Below are positions 39,871-48,138 of a stretch of 64,000 bases of DNA, piece after piece; position 1 is the first letter of the stretch, and every line of letters begins with the position of its first letter. The notes below the pieces were generated by a model. It was not told the origin of the DNA. It searched no databases and saw only the letters and a program-made list of their open reading frames with translations. The position numbers were made by a program, and so were the translations under genes. Where the stretch lies: positions 3,235,273 through 3,299,272 of the forward strand of contig CAXXHC010000001.1 in the NCBI GenBank assembly GCA_963663525.2, written 5' to 3'. This stretch comes from G963663525 sp963663525 (GTDB taxonomy: Bacteria; Myxococcota_A; SURF-8; G963663525).

Positions 39871-41448
39871 ATGGAACTCTGTGTGTTGATCATGGCTGGC
39901 GGGCACGGAACGCGGTTCTGGCCTTGGAGCAGTGACTTGCTTCCCAAGCAGTTTCTCCCCATTGCACACCCCGATAAAACCCTGTTGCAACAGACCTACG
40001 AACGGGTTGTCGGTTTGTGCGGTCACGAACGGGTGCTGGTGTTGACCAACCGGGAATACGTGCCGATCGTGCGGACCCAGCTTCCGAAGTTGGATAAAGC
40101 GAACGTGATTGGCGAGCCAATGCTGCGCGATACCGCCGCTGCCGTCGGTTTGGGGACGATACTGGCGGCGCATCGCTGGCCCGAGGCGGTGCAGATAGTG
40201 CTTCCGGCCGATCACGAAATCGCACCGGCCGAACGGTTTCGCAAAATAATTGAGTATACCGCCTCTTGCGCCTTCGAGGACAGCATGCTGTATACCATCG
40301 GCATCAAGCCTTCCTTTCCTTCTCCTGCATACGGTTACCTCGCGCGGAGTGAAATGCTGGATTCTCCGGCGGCTTTCCTGCGTTCCACCGTTTCGGCTTT
40401 TGTGGAAAAGCCGGATATCCGTACGGCGCGTCGCTATGTGGGGTCCGGTAATTATTACTGGAACGCGGGCATGTTCATCTGGAGACCGGATGTGGTGGAA
40501 GCAGCGATTGCCCGCCACCTGCCCGAGCATGCGCGTCTGTTGCCTGCGGCGGTGGAAACCGAAGCAGGCGACGATTTCGATGCCTGTTTGGAAGAGATAT
40601 TCACCCGTCTGCCGAAGATTTCGATTGATTTCGGTATAATGCAAGCGGAAGGGGCGGAGGGTCGTGTAAGGACGGTACAGGGTGATTTCAGTTGGAGCGA
40701 TATGGGGGGCTGGCAGGCCTTTTCGGAAAAGATCGAGCCAGACCAGCACGATAACCGGGTTTTCGGACACGGTTACGATTGGAATGGTTTGGCATGGGTG
40801 GAGTCGTTTCATCCGCGCAGGCCCCAGGAAGGGGATAAGGATGAGGATTTGTCTTTGGGTGAAGTTTTCACCATGGACGCCAGGAACAATCTGGTGTTCA
40901 ACAACCGGCGAGGCCATCGTATCGCGATGATTGGGGTGGACGATCTGGTGTTGGTGCATACCCATCGTGCAACGCTTGTAACCACACGCTCCCATGTGGA
41001 TCAAATCAAGGCTCTGGTATCAGCTCTGCCGGACGATCAGCGCACGGGTGGACCTGTCAAACCGAAAAAAGTTCACAAGCCGTGGGGCTGGGAATTGTGG
41101 TGGGGCTGGAGCGACGATTTTGCGGGCAAGACCTTGTTTTTAAAGCAGGGGAAGCGGTTCAGTCTTCAGTATCACGTCGTCAAGGAAGAGGTGATCTACC
41201 TTCACGAAGGACTGGCCAAGGTGCAGACTGCCCCGCGAGGAGGGGTTTTGACCGAAATCGTTATGGAGCCCGGCGATGCAATTCATGTGGAGCCGGGGCG
41301 TTTGCATCGGATCGAAGCGCTTGAGGACTGTCTGTTGTTTGAATCGTCCACGCCGTTTTTATGGGATGTGGTGCGTCTTGCCGACGATTTCGGGCGCGAG
41401 GCGACGCGTGAGGCCGAAGTGGGACAGACTGTGCCTGTCAAGCAATAA
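39871..41448 (+). CDS. manC: Mannose-1-phosphate guanylyltransferase (ManC type)
   Basis: About 525 aa. N-terminal nucleotidyltransferase with LIMAGGHGTRFWPWS and FVEKP, YYWNAGMFIW, DFSWSDMGGWQAF. The C-terminal cupin domain is of the type II bifunctional form (KVHKPWGWELWW, SLQYHVVKEEVIYLHEG, GDAIHVEPGRLHRIEAL), usually with phosphomannose isomerase activity. Makes GDP-mannose. GAGAGG lies 8-9 bases before the chosen ATG. The last codons (TVPVKQ, stop) lie inside a 95-bp dispersed repeat, so the natural 3' end may have been altered. Confidence 0.92.
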   Translation: MELCVLIMAGGHGTRFWPWSSDLLPKQFLPIAHPDKTLLQQTYERVVGLCGHERVLVLTNREYVPIVRTQLPKLDKANVIGEPMLRDTAAAVGLGTILAAHRWPEAVQIVLPADHEIAPAERFRKIIEYTASCAFEDSMLYTIGIKPSFPSPAYGYLARSEMLDSPAAFLRSTVSAFVEKPDIRTARRYVGSGNYYWNAGMFIWRPDVVEAAIARHLPEHARLLPAAVETEAGDDFDACLEEIFTRLPKISIDFGIMQAEGAEGRVRTVQGDFSWSDMGGWQAFSEKIEPDQHDNRVFGHGYDWNGLAWVESFHPRRPQEGDKDEDLSLGEVFTMDARNNLVFNNRRGHRIAMIGVDDLVLVHTHRATLVTTRSHVDQIKALVSALPDDQRTGGPVKPKKVHKPWGWELWWGWSDDFAGKTLFLKQGKRFSLQYHVVKEEVIYLHEGLAKVQTAPRGGVLTEIVMEPGDAIHVEPGRLHRIEALEDCLLFESSTPFLWDVVRLADDFGREATREAEVGQTVPVKQ

Positions 41449-41524
41449 TGGGAAAGTTCATGCCATTGATTTCATTGCGCTTTTTCAAAGGGCTGTTTTT
41501 TGTCGTTTAGTGTCAATGTATGCT
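41430..41524 (+). repeat. 95-bp dispersed repeat, copy 1
   Basis: Starts TGTGCCTGTCAAGCAATAAT inside the end of manC. It is about 85% identical by eye to the reverse complement of 58739-58833, with no gaps. Its first 22 bp recur at 58293-58314. No ORF inside. Confidence 0.7.
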
Positions 41525-41609
41525 CATTCTTGCGGGAACAACGCGAAAGAGGGATTAGCAGATGAGTCGCTCAATACCAACCATGTCCGGCAAAGCCATA
41601 CGTCTCTGA

Positions 41610-41640
41610 CCACGGTCAAAGACCGTGGATTTCTATTTCT
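41610..41640 (+). terminator. Hairpin terminator after manC
   Basis: Perfect stem CCACGGTC/GACCGTGG with an AAA loop, followed by the T-rich ATTTCTATTTCTT. Likely ends the phosphoketolase-manC transcript. The T tract is interrupted. Confidence 0.55.
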
Positions 41641-41641
41641 T

Positions 41642-41674
41642 ATTAAATGGACTTCAGTGTTATGCAACTGGAGG
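41642..41674 (-). repeat. Solo left end of IS1380-family element
   Basis: On the minus strand, 33 bases starting CCTCCAGTTGCATAACACTG are identical to the left end of the IS1380 element at 27911. No other part of the element is here. It lies just upstream of the GNAT gene and can add residues if an upstream ATG is used. Confidence 0.75.
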
Positions 41675-41700
41675 ATAATTTCGGATTGCAAGGTCATATC

Positions 41701-42225
41701 ATGGGCAAAGACGACCAAGAAGGAACCTGGACACTTGCGGATGGCACGAAGCTTTCGCTGCGCCATATCGCACCTGCCGACGCCGCCAGAGAGCAGGCGT
41801 TTGTAAAAGGACTTTCTGCTCAATCCAGCTATTTCCGTTTTCATGGTGCGATCCGAGAACTCAACAAGAAGGATTTAAAGAATTTTACGGAACCCGATTC
41901 ACGAAACGCGGTTGCACTGATAGTTCTGCACGATGGAGAATCAGGTGAAGAAGAAATCGGGGTAGCGCGCTACGTAATCGATCCCGATCGTGCAAACTGT
42001 GAGTTTGCGATTGTCGTTGCGGACAAATGGCAAAGGCTTGGCATTGGGACGAGGCTGATGACGTCCCTGATCAGTCACCTTAAGGCAAGCGGTGTAAATC
42101 AGATGTCTGGTTCCGTGCTCAGAAGCAATTCCACCATGCTCACATTTATCAAGAAAATGGGCTTTACCGAAATAAACATGTCTGACGATCCGTCAACCGT
42201 TTCGATTACAATGCATTTGGGTTAG
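41701..42225 (+). CDS. GNAT family N-acetyltransferase
   Basis: 174 aa from the ATG with AAGG upstream. Acetyl-CoA-binding fold: LADGTKLSLRHIAPADA, FRFHGAIREL, VARYVIDPDRANCEFAIVV, then the pyrophosphate loop KWQRLGIGTRLMTSLISHL. This form with the LxxRxI start resembles protein acetyltransferases of the Pat type, without the CoA-ligase domain. An upstream ATG would start inside an IS end. Target unknown. Confidence 0.85.
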   Translation: MGKDDQEGTWTLADGTKLSLRHIAPADAAREQAFVKGLSAQSSYFRFHGAIRELNKKDLKNFTEPDSRNAVALIVLHDGESGEEEIGVARYVIDPDRANCEFAIVVADKWQRLGIGTRLMTSLISHLKASGVNQMSGSVLRSNSTMLTFIKKMGFTEINMSDDPSTVSITMHLG

Positions 42226-42283
42226 CAGGTTTTCCATCCCGAATGAGTTCGATAAAGGTTGAGCTGCATCGACAGGAAATCAT

Positions 42284-42946
42284 TTACCTCGCCAGTATCG
42301 GGGCCATGCGCAGCAGTTCCGGGTCCAGCGGTTTGGATCGTCCGGCTACTTCGCCAAGCGGTGTCGTCGTGACCACGCCTCGTAACAAACCGACCAGCAC
42401 ACCATGATCGTTTTCGGTCAGCCTATCCGCATTCCGCCCCATGACCTCGACCAGAAAGGCCCGGCGATGCGAAGAGGCCGTTACCTTCAGGCGGTCAATC
42501 GCCTCAAGCGCCACACCCAAGGCCGTATCCACTCCAAGGGTGATATCGCGGCCTGCCAGATCGTTGTCTATGGTGGACGCAATTCCCACGACGGGAAATC
42601 CCCTCTGCGACAGCGCATAGGAACCGGTTTGAGAGCCGTTCCCTCTGATGACCACGAGCCCATGGATGTTATGCCGATGCAGAACCTCCAATGCTTTGGC
42701 TTGACCATCTTCCGCTTTAAATTCCAGGCTCCGGGCACTTCCCAGCATCGTACCGCTCAATTGGATAATCCCGCCGACATCTCTTGGCCCAAGCTCAACA
42801 ATGTCAATTTCGATGAGCCCCGCGAAGCCCCGCCGAACCCCCAAAATTTCAAGACCTCTATTGTCCCCGGCCCTGACAACCGCCCGAATGGCCGCATTCA
42901 TACCCGGCGCATCACCCCCGCTCGTCAGCACGGCAATCCGTTTCAT
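42284..42946 (-). pseudogene. pfkA: 6-phosphofructokinase with internal deletion
   Basis: About 220 aa against about 320 in the family. The N-terminus is good: MKRIAVLTSGGDAPGMNAAI, the nucleotide site as RGNGSQTG (usual GGDGS), the catalytic STIDND, and TASSHRRAFLVEVMGR. It then jumps straight to NADRLTENDHGVLVGLLRG...PLDPELLRMAPILAR, which is the family C-terminus. About 90 residues of the sugar-phosphate-binding half are lost in frame, so activity is doubtful. It overlaps the LysR gene by four bases and would be co-transcribed with it. Confidence 0.75.
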
Positions 42947-42972
42947 CTTTAATGTCCCGGTATTCATAGAAA

Positions 42973-43881
42973 TCAATCTCCGTTGCCGAAAATCTTTTTG
43001 CGGGCTCCTTCGTTGATTGCGACCAGGACAGGATGTTTCAGTTTCTTTTCCACCGAAACGGCATAGAACTTAACACGCACTTCATCCAGTGTTCCGACCG
43101 GGCTGACGTTATATCGTTTCCGCATCTCATCGACAATGACGCTGGGCGCAGGGAAAAGCCCCATGCCGGATTGTCCAAATACCTTGAGAAGGATGCTGTC
43201 CTCAAATTCACCGACAATTTGCGGGTGGATTTCCCGAGAAAGAAACCACTGGTCCATGGATTGCCTGATTACGGTATTCTCTGTCGGCAAAAGAAATGGA
43301 GCGCCGTCGAGTGACTGCGGAAAACTTCGTTTGTACCGCTTGACCATTTCGCTGGATCCATAAATGGTAAGTCCGCATTCTCCCAACAAGTGATTGTAAG
43401 CTTTGACTCTGATGGACGGATCCATCGGCGCATCGGATAAAACAAGATCGAGATTGTGAATAGCCAGTTCGGTCAATAATATTTCCGGCTTGTCTTCTCT
43501 GCAAACGAGATTGATCGGACCTAATTGTTCGATGGTCGGAGCCAGCAGCATGTGAGCGATCAGCCGAGGAAAGGAGCTTGAAATCCCAATAACCATTTTA
43601 GGCGGTCGATTGGTCGGACGGCCCTGCAACACATCCTGCATCTCTTGCCCGAGGGTGAAAATCTCATCGGCATAGCGGAATACCAGGCGGCCGACCTCGG
43701 TCAGAACCAGATTGCGGCCTCTTTTTTCGAATAGCTTTTCCCCAAGAACCTCTTCGAAACGCTTGATCTGGCCGCTGATCGTCGGCTGCGCCAGGCGAAG
43801 CACCTCGCTTGCTTTAACGATGGAGCCTTCCTTCGCAACAGTCCAGAAGTAAAGGAGATGATGGTAGTTGATCCATTCCAT
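42973..43881 (-). CDS. LysR-family regulator, NhaR-like (copy A)
   Basis: 302 aa. N-terminal winged HTH (INYHHLLYFWTVAKEGSIVKASEVL, AQPTISGQIKRFEEVLGEKLFEKRGRNLVLTEVG) is very close to NhaR in pattern. The effector domain spans residues 90-295 (PPKMVIGISSSFPRLIAHML, DLVLSDAPMDPSIRVKAYNHLLGECG). NhaR in E. coli responds to Na+/pH and activates nhaA and osmC. The operator-like dyad lies 12 bp from its start codon, consistent with autoregulation. A second copy, cut by an IS, is at 62180. Confidence 0.9.
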   Translation of the reverse strand: MEWINYHHLLYFWTVAKEGSIVKASEVLRLAQPTISGQIKRFEEVLGEKLFEKRGRNLVLTEVGRLVFRYADEIFTLGQEMQDVLQGRPTNRPPKMVIGISSSFPRLIAHMLLAPTIEQLGPINLVCREDKPEILLTELAIHNLDLVLSDAPMDPSIRVKAYNHLLGECGLTIYGSSEMVKRYKRSFPQSLDGAPFLLPTENTVIRQSMDQWFLSREIHPQIVGEFEDSILLKVFGQSGMGLFPAPSVIVDEMRKRYNVSPVGTLDEVRVKFYAVSVEKKLKHPVLVAINEGARKKIFGNGD

Positions 43882-43893
43882 TGGCCTATAATA

Positions 43894-43936
43894 CTTTGAA
43901 ATAATCGAAGATACAAGCCTATTCTTTCTTATTGTA
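43894..43936 (+). promoter_or_regulatory. Bipartite LysR-type operator, site 3 (LysR-A promoter)
   Basis: Dyad CTTTGAAATAATCGAAG, 13-bp gap, CTTTCTTATTGTA. It is divergent to LysR-A, whose ATG is 12 bp from the dyad, and points toward the PAS gene about 190 bp away. Confidence 0.65.
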
Positions 43937-44122
43937 AAACTAAATGCAACGATTCATCATCTTGACAGAAAAGAACTATCCAATGACAAGGGATAAATAT
44001 ATGCTTGATCGGAAGAGCAAGAAATCGAATATTTCGAGAAGCGTCTGTTGTCGGTCGGTTCAAGGTTTATATTACCGTGGCGCTGCAACGAATAGGACAT
44101 GTTTCGCAATAAGGAGCACGCC

Positions 44123-44773
44123 ATGAAGGACAAAAAGAAACTCGATGAGAGCGCCACGAGTCTGAGGCGCAGCGCAGAGAAAAAACTGACAGGCAGGAAG
44201 TCCTCTGAAAAGCTGGATGCGATCATGTCTTTCGAGGAAGTGCAGCGCTTGCTGCACGAACTGGAAGTTCACCAGATCGAGTTGGAGATGCAGAATCAGG
44301 AGCTTTTAGATATCCAGGCAGAACTTGAAACCGCCCGCAACAAATTCGAGGAATTGTTTCACTTCTCTCCGGTCGGGTATTTAACGATCAACCGGGACGG
44401 GATCGTCGATGAAGCCAACCTGAAGAGTGCGGGAATGCTGGGCGTCGGGCGACTCGCTTTCCTCGGGAAGCCATTCCAGCATTTCATTTTGAAAGACGAT
44501 CAGGCCGCATTTCTTCAATGTCATAGAATCGTATTCTCAACGGGTGCGTCCCTGTCCTGTGATGTCCGAATCAAGAGAAAAGATGGGACTTCGTTTGTCG
44601 CTGAATTACTTTGTGCACCCATCACCGAAACGGACACAATCAGCCAATACCGGATGATTATCCGGGATATCACGCTTCGCCAACAGGCCGAGGAGAACCT
44701 TCAACGCTCTCATGATGATCTTGAACGACAAGTTGCGAAACTAAAGGCGGCTTTGAAAAAACGAAAGAAATGA
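44123..44773 (+). CDS. PAS-domain protein
   Basis: 216 aa, ATG preceded by AAGGAG. Residues 1-75: basic start, then helical linker with LLHELEVHQIELEMQNQELLDIQAELE. A PAS domain (residues about 80-190: FHFSPVGYLTINRDGIVDEAN, IRKDGTSFVAEL-like, YRMIIRDIT) and a short coiled coil end the protein. No kinase or other output domain. The linker and PAS closely match the N-terminus of the hybrid kinase at 46646-48138, so it may be a truncated kinase or a stand-alone sensor partner. Confidence 0.82.
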   Translation: MKDKKKLDESATSLRRSAEKKLTGRKSSEKLDAIMSFEEVQRLLHELEVHQIELEMQNQELLDIQAELETARNKFEELFHFSPVGYLTINRDGIVDEANLKSAGMLGVGRLAFLGKPFQHFILKDDQAAFLQCHRIVFSTGASLSCDVRIKRKDGTSFVAELLCAPITETDTISQYRMIIRDITLRQQAEENLQRSHDDLERQVAKLKAALKKRKK

Positions 44774-44877
44774 CCGGGAAAACGGATCGAATTTGATTCA
44801 ACCTGCTTTCCTCTCGATCCCATTTTACTCGGACATGGAATTCGGCATCGTTGCTTTTCTGTCCTTTATCGTCATGC

Positions 44878-45117
44878 CTACTTCTCAGGCAGTTTGCCTA
44901 AACACAACGCTTTGGTCAACGCGATTTTCAGATCAGCCAACAGATACGGTTTCTGCAGGAATGCCTGCGGCATTTCGGGATGCACTCCTTCCATCACATG
45001 GGGTTGGTCGTACCCACTGGTCAGAATAACCGGGATGTTGGGTGCAATCCGGCGCAATGTCTCCAGTGTCTCCCAACCGTTCATCCGGGGCATACTCAGA
45101 TCGGACAAAACACAACG
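44878..45117 (-). pseudogene. Hybrid kinase receiver domain, C-terminal part
   Basis: Encodes CVLSDLSMPRMNGWETLETL (the phosphoacceptor Asp is in SDLSMP), VILTSGYDQP and the Lys of FLQKPY, the second half of a receiver domain. It is separated from its N-terminal part by ISL3 copy 3. Removing the IS and one GATTTCGT joins it in frame to YQDEI at 46646. Confidence 0.85.
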
Positions 45118-45125
45118 GATTTCGT

Positions 45126-46637
45126 GCCTCCTCGCTATTTACTGTGGGTAAGCAGTTTCATCTGCGGCAGGTCGAAGTCTAGCTTTCCAGCGACGAGGAA
45201 GATCATGGTTCGAAGCTTCCTAAACGACCTGAACCCTCTGGCCTTGCGCTTGGCCGCCTGAATTATACCGTTGATGCCTTCCACCAGCCCTTGTGTCAAA
45301 CCTGACTGAAACCACCGCAATACCCCATCCCAGTGGGTCTTGATCGTTTTGGCTACCTTGATCATCGGCGGCAGTTGGCTGTGCGTGGCCCAGAAATACC
45401 AGTACTGCAACTGCTTCTCACCGTCATCTGGATGGCCTGCGTAGTCGGCATATACCGACTGAAGCGTCTCTTTGAGCCGATAGCCCCTGGCCGTTTTCAG
45501 CGTGCTGTCTTTCAACTCATCGAACTTCTCTCGCTCTTTGTCCGTAAGGTTTTGCTCGTTTTTCAACCAGACCCATCTCGTCTTTTCCAACTCAGTCCTG
45601 TCTTGGCGCTCCTCACGCCGCACCTCGTCCACGGCCTTGTTGACAAGCTTCATCACGTGGAAGCGGTCGAAGGTCATCGCCGCATCGGGAAACTGTTTCC
45701 CAACCCCCTTGATGAACGCCGCTGACATGTCCATGCTGAACTCTTTCACCTGTTCGGGTTTACCGCCGTGAGCGTGAAGCTCAGCCTCGAAGCCCGCCAC
45801 CGTCCGGTGGTCTTTGCCGGGCTCCACGTGCAGAACCTTCGCCTCGTCCATGTCCACGAACACCGTCACGTAGTCGTGCCCACGGGAACGGCTGGTTTCA
45901 TCCACGCCCACCGCTTCGACCTCGGACCAGTCCTGCTTCGCCAGACTCGAGTCCACATAGTATTCCAGCACCCGCCAGATCCGCGTGTCGTGCTCACCAA
46001 GTATTTCGCCGATCCCCTTGGGCGTCATGCCCTTTCTGGCCATAAGCAGTACCAGCGCCTCAAAAAGCAGCGTGAACCCCGCACCAGGACGCGCCCAAGG
46101 TACCTCCACCGTTTTTACTCCGTGTTCAGGGCATTTGATCCGGGGTAGGCGTGCGTGAAGATACGCCTCGTGCTGAAAAAAGTTCAGATGTCGCCAACTC
46201 CTCTCGTTCGTATCGTGAACCCCGCAAGCCACCTCGCATTGCGGGCACGCAAACCGGCTCCCGGCGGGAAAATCCAGGTACAGATCCAACCGGTGGCGCT
46301 CGGCGTCAAAGTCAATATCCACCACCTCCCAGGGAGGGGTCAATCCAAGAGCCATCGTGAAAAGTCCGCGCTCGTCCATCTCTTGCTCCTTCAGTGTGCA
46401 AAGGTTACACTGGCAGAACTTCGGCGGAGGATAAGGCAACGCGGGGACGCGACCCGAGCGCCGTCGAAGGTCCGAACCTGGAAAGGAGGGGGAAACCTCT
46501 CCTTTTCTCTTTATCCCTTATTACAACAACCAGGTTTGGACTTCAAAGCGATAAATCCCAGGGGTGCGGGGACGGGTCCCCGGATCGGCGAAGCCGATGC
46601 ATAAGCTGCCGTTACCCACACTAAACAGCGAAGAGCC
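45126..46637 (-). mobile_element. ISL3-family insertion sequence, copy 3
   Basis: 1512 bp, inverted relative to copies 1 and 2. Flanked by the 8-bp duplication GATTTCGT (45118-45125 and 46638-46645). Inserted into the receiver domain of a hybrid kinase. Confidence 0.95.
45135..46379 (-). CDS. ISL3-family transposase (copy 3)
   Basis: Protein identical to copies 1 and 2, with the same AGGAG-preceded ATG. Intact. Confidence 0.93.
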   Translation of the reverse strand: MDERGLFTMALGLTPPWEVVDIDFDAERHRLDLYLDFPAGSRFACPQCEVACGVHDTNERSWRHLNFFQHEAYLHARLPRIKCPEHGVKTVEVPWARPGAGFTLLFEALVLLMARKGMTPKGIGEILGEHDTRIWRVLEYYVDSSLAKQDWSEVEAVGVDETSRSRGHDYVTVFVDMDEAKVLHVEPGKDHRTVAGFEAELHAHGGKPEQVKEFSMDMSAAFIKGVGKQFPDAAMTFDRFHVMKLVNKAVDEVRREERQDRTELEKTRWVWLKNEQNLTDKEREKFDELKDSTLKTARGYRLKETLQSVYADYAGHPDDGEKQLQYWYFWATHSQLPPMIKVAKTIKTHWDGVLRWFQSGLTQGLVEGINGIIQAAKRKARGFRSFRKLRTMIFLVAGKLDFDLPQMKLLTHSK

Positions 46638-46645
46638 GATTTCGT

Positions 46646-48138
46646 CCTGATACTCCCCGAAGAGTTCAATAGCCTGGATGCCGTCTTCAGCTTCAATAAC
46701 CTTGAAGCCGAGACGCTTGAGCATGATGGAACCGATACACGATACATCGAGCCGATGGCTGGTCGTCAATGATCAGCACGGTTCCTCCATCGCTCAAGGC
46801 CGTCGCTTTCAGCAAGGAATCCTCCTCGGGGCGGAGGACCGGCTCGATCGTCATTGGTAGAAACACACGGAAAACGCTCCCACGTTTTTGAGTGCTTGTA
46901 GAAGTGATGCAGCCGCCATGACCCCTAATGGCACTGAGTGCAACAGCCAGACCCAACCCGCGACCGGTGAATTTGGTCGTAAAAAAAGGATCATAAATGT
47001 TTTCGTATGCCTTTTCCGGTATCCCGCATCCGGTGTCCGCAATCTCCATGCAGGCGTAATCAGCAGCTTCTATCCGGAAGTCGATCGGTAGTCGGTTGAT
47101 AACAGGTATGTCAGACGGAAGAACGGTTTTGACTACGAGGAATATCTCACCCGGCTGACCTTCCAGCGATTCCCATGCATTGACGATCAGGTTGTGAAGG
47201 ATTTGTCGAATCTGGGAGGAGTTTGCCATAATCGACGGCCTAATAGCGGGCAGATCGGTCTTCAATGCTACGTTTTCCGGCAAAGCGGTCTTAACCGAGG
47301 AAAGTTCCTGACGGCAGATGTCGCAAAGGTCTAGCGGTAGACGCAGAGCCACCGTTTGCCCCAGGTAGGCCAACATCATACCGCCCAGATCGGATGCACT
47401 TTGGGCCGCACCCATAGCTTCCGTCAGTTGTTCATGCAGGTTGGAATCCTTCGATAAATTGTCCAGAGTCAGTTCAAGATTCCCCATCACTGCGGTCATC
47501 AGATTGTTGTAACGGTGGGCGATAGCACCCGCCATGCGTTTCAGACTTTCGGCTTTTTTGAGATAGTGGTGTTGCTGGTCAATCCGTTTACGTTCGGTGA
47601 TGTCGTTTATCGATATGCGATATACGGGAGACTCATCCGCGTCGAGGCTGCTGCTTCCCGACAGATTTCCCCAGAACTCCGCCCCATCCTGTTTCAACAT
47701 CCGGAGTTCGCAGGACTGTGGTTCGCCGGTATCGAATAACTGTTGCCGGTGATGATAATACACCTTCTGGTCGGCTTTAAGGATAAATCGCGTGATCGGT
47801 TTTCCGACCAGTTTGCTTCGTTCCACACCCAGCAGAGTGGCTGCCGTCAGATTGGCTTCCAGGATGATTCCATAATCATCGAGGGTGCAATAGCCCACCG
47901 GCGCAAAATCGTAGAGATCGGCATAGCGGTTCCGGGACGTTTCCAGTTCCTGTTGCGCCGCCCGAAGCTCCTCGTTTTGCATCTCCAGTTCGATCTGGTG
48001 TACCTGAAGTTCGTGGAGGAGCTTACGGACATCCGCTTCCTCCAATGGGGTCGAGGCGCTTGTCTTTTCGTTTAGTTTGTCTTCCGCCCGGCGGCGGAGT
48101 TCGGCAGGGTCCGATGGAGCTTTTTTCTTGTCGCTCAT
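46646..48138 (-). pseudogene. PAS hybrid histidine kinase, IS-split and frameshifted
   Basis: N-terminal linker (LLHELQVHQIELEMQNEEL), PAS domain (residues about 70-185), HisKA-like helix with AGAIAHRYNNLMTAVMGNLEL as the phosphoacceptor region (HRYN in place of HDFN), and HATPase with ANSSQIRQILHNLIVNAWES and DTGCGIPE...FFTTKFTGRGLGLAV. The receiver begins TVLIIDDQPSARC, then a 7-bp tandem duplication at 46733-46746 (CGATACA twice on the plus strand) shifts the frame; the correct frame continues GSIMLKRLGFKVIEAEDG. The IS then cuts the receiver. ATGA overlap with the CheB-CheR gene upstream makes it the second gene of a signalling operon. The kinase core may still be translated. Confidence 0.85.
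46733..46746 (-). repeat. 7-bp tandem duplication causing a frameshift
   Basis: CGATACA occurs twice head to tail (TGTATCG on the coding strand). Deleting one copy restores a standard receiver domain (SARCIGSIMLKRLGF). A slippage-type mutation. Confidence 0.85.
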
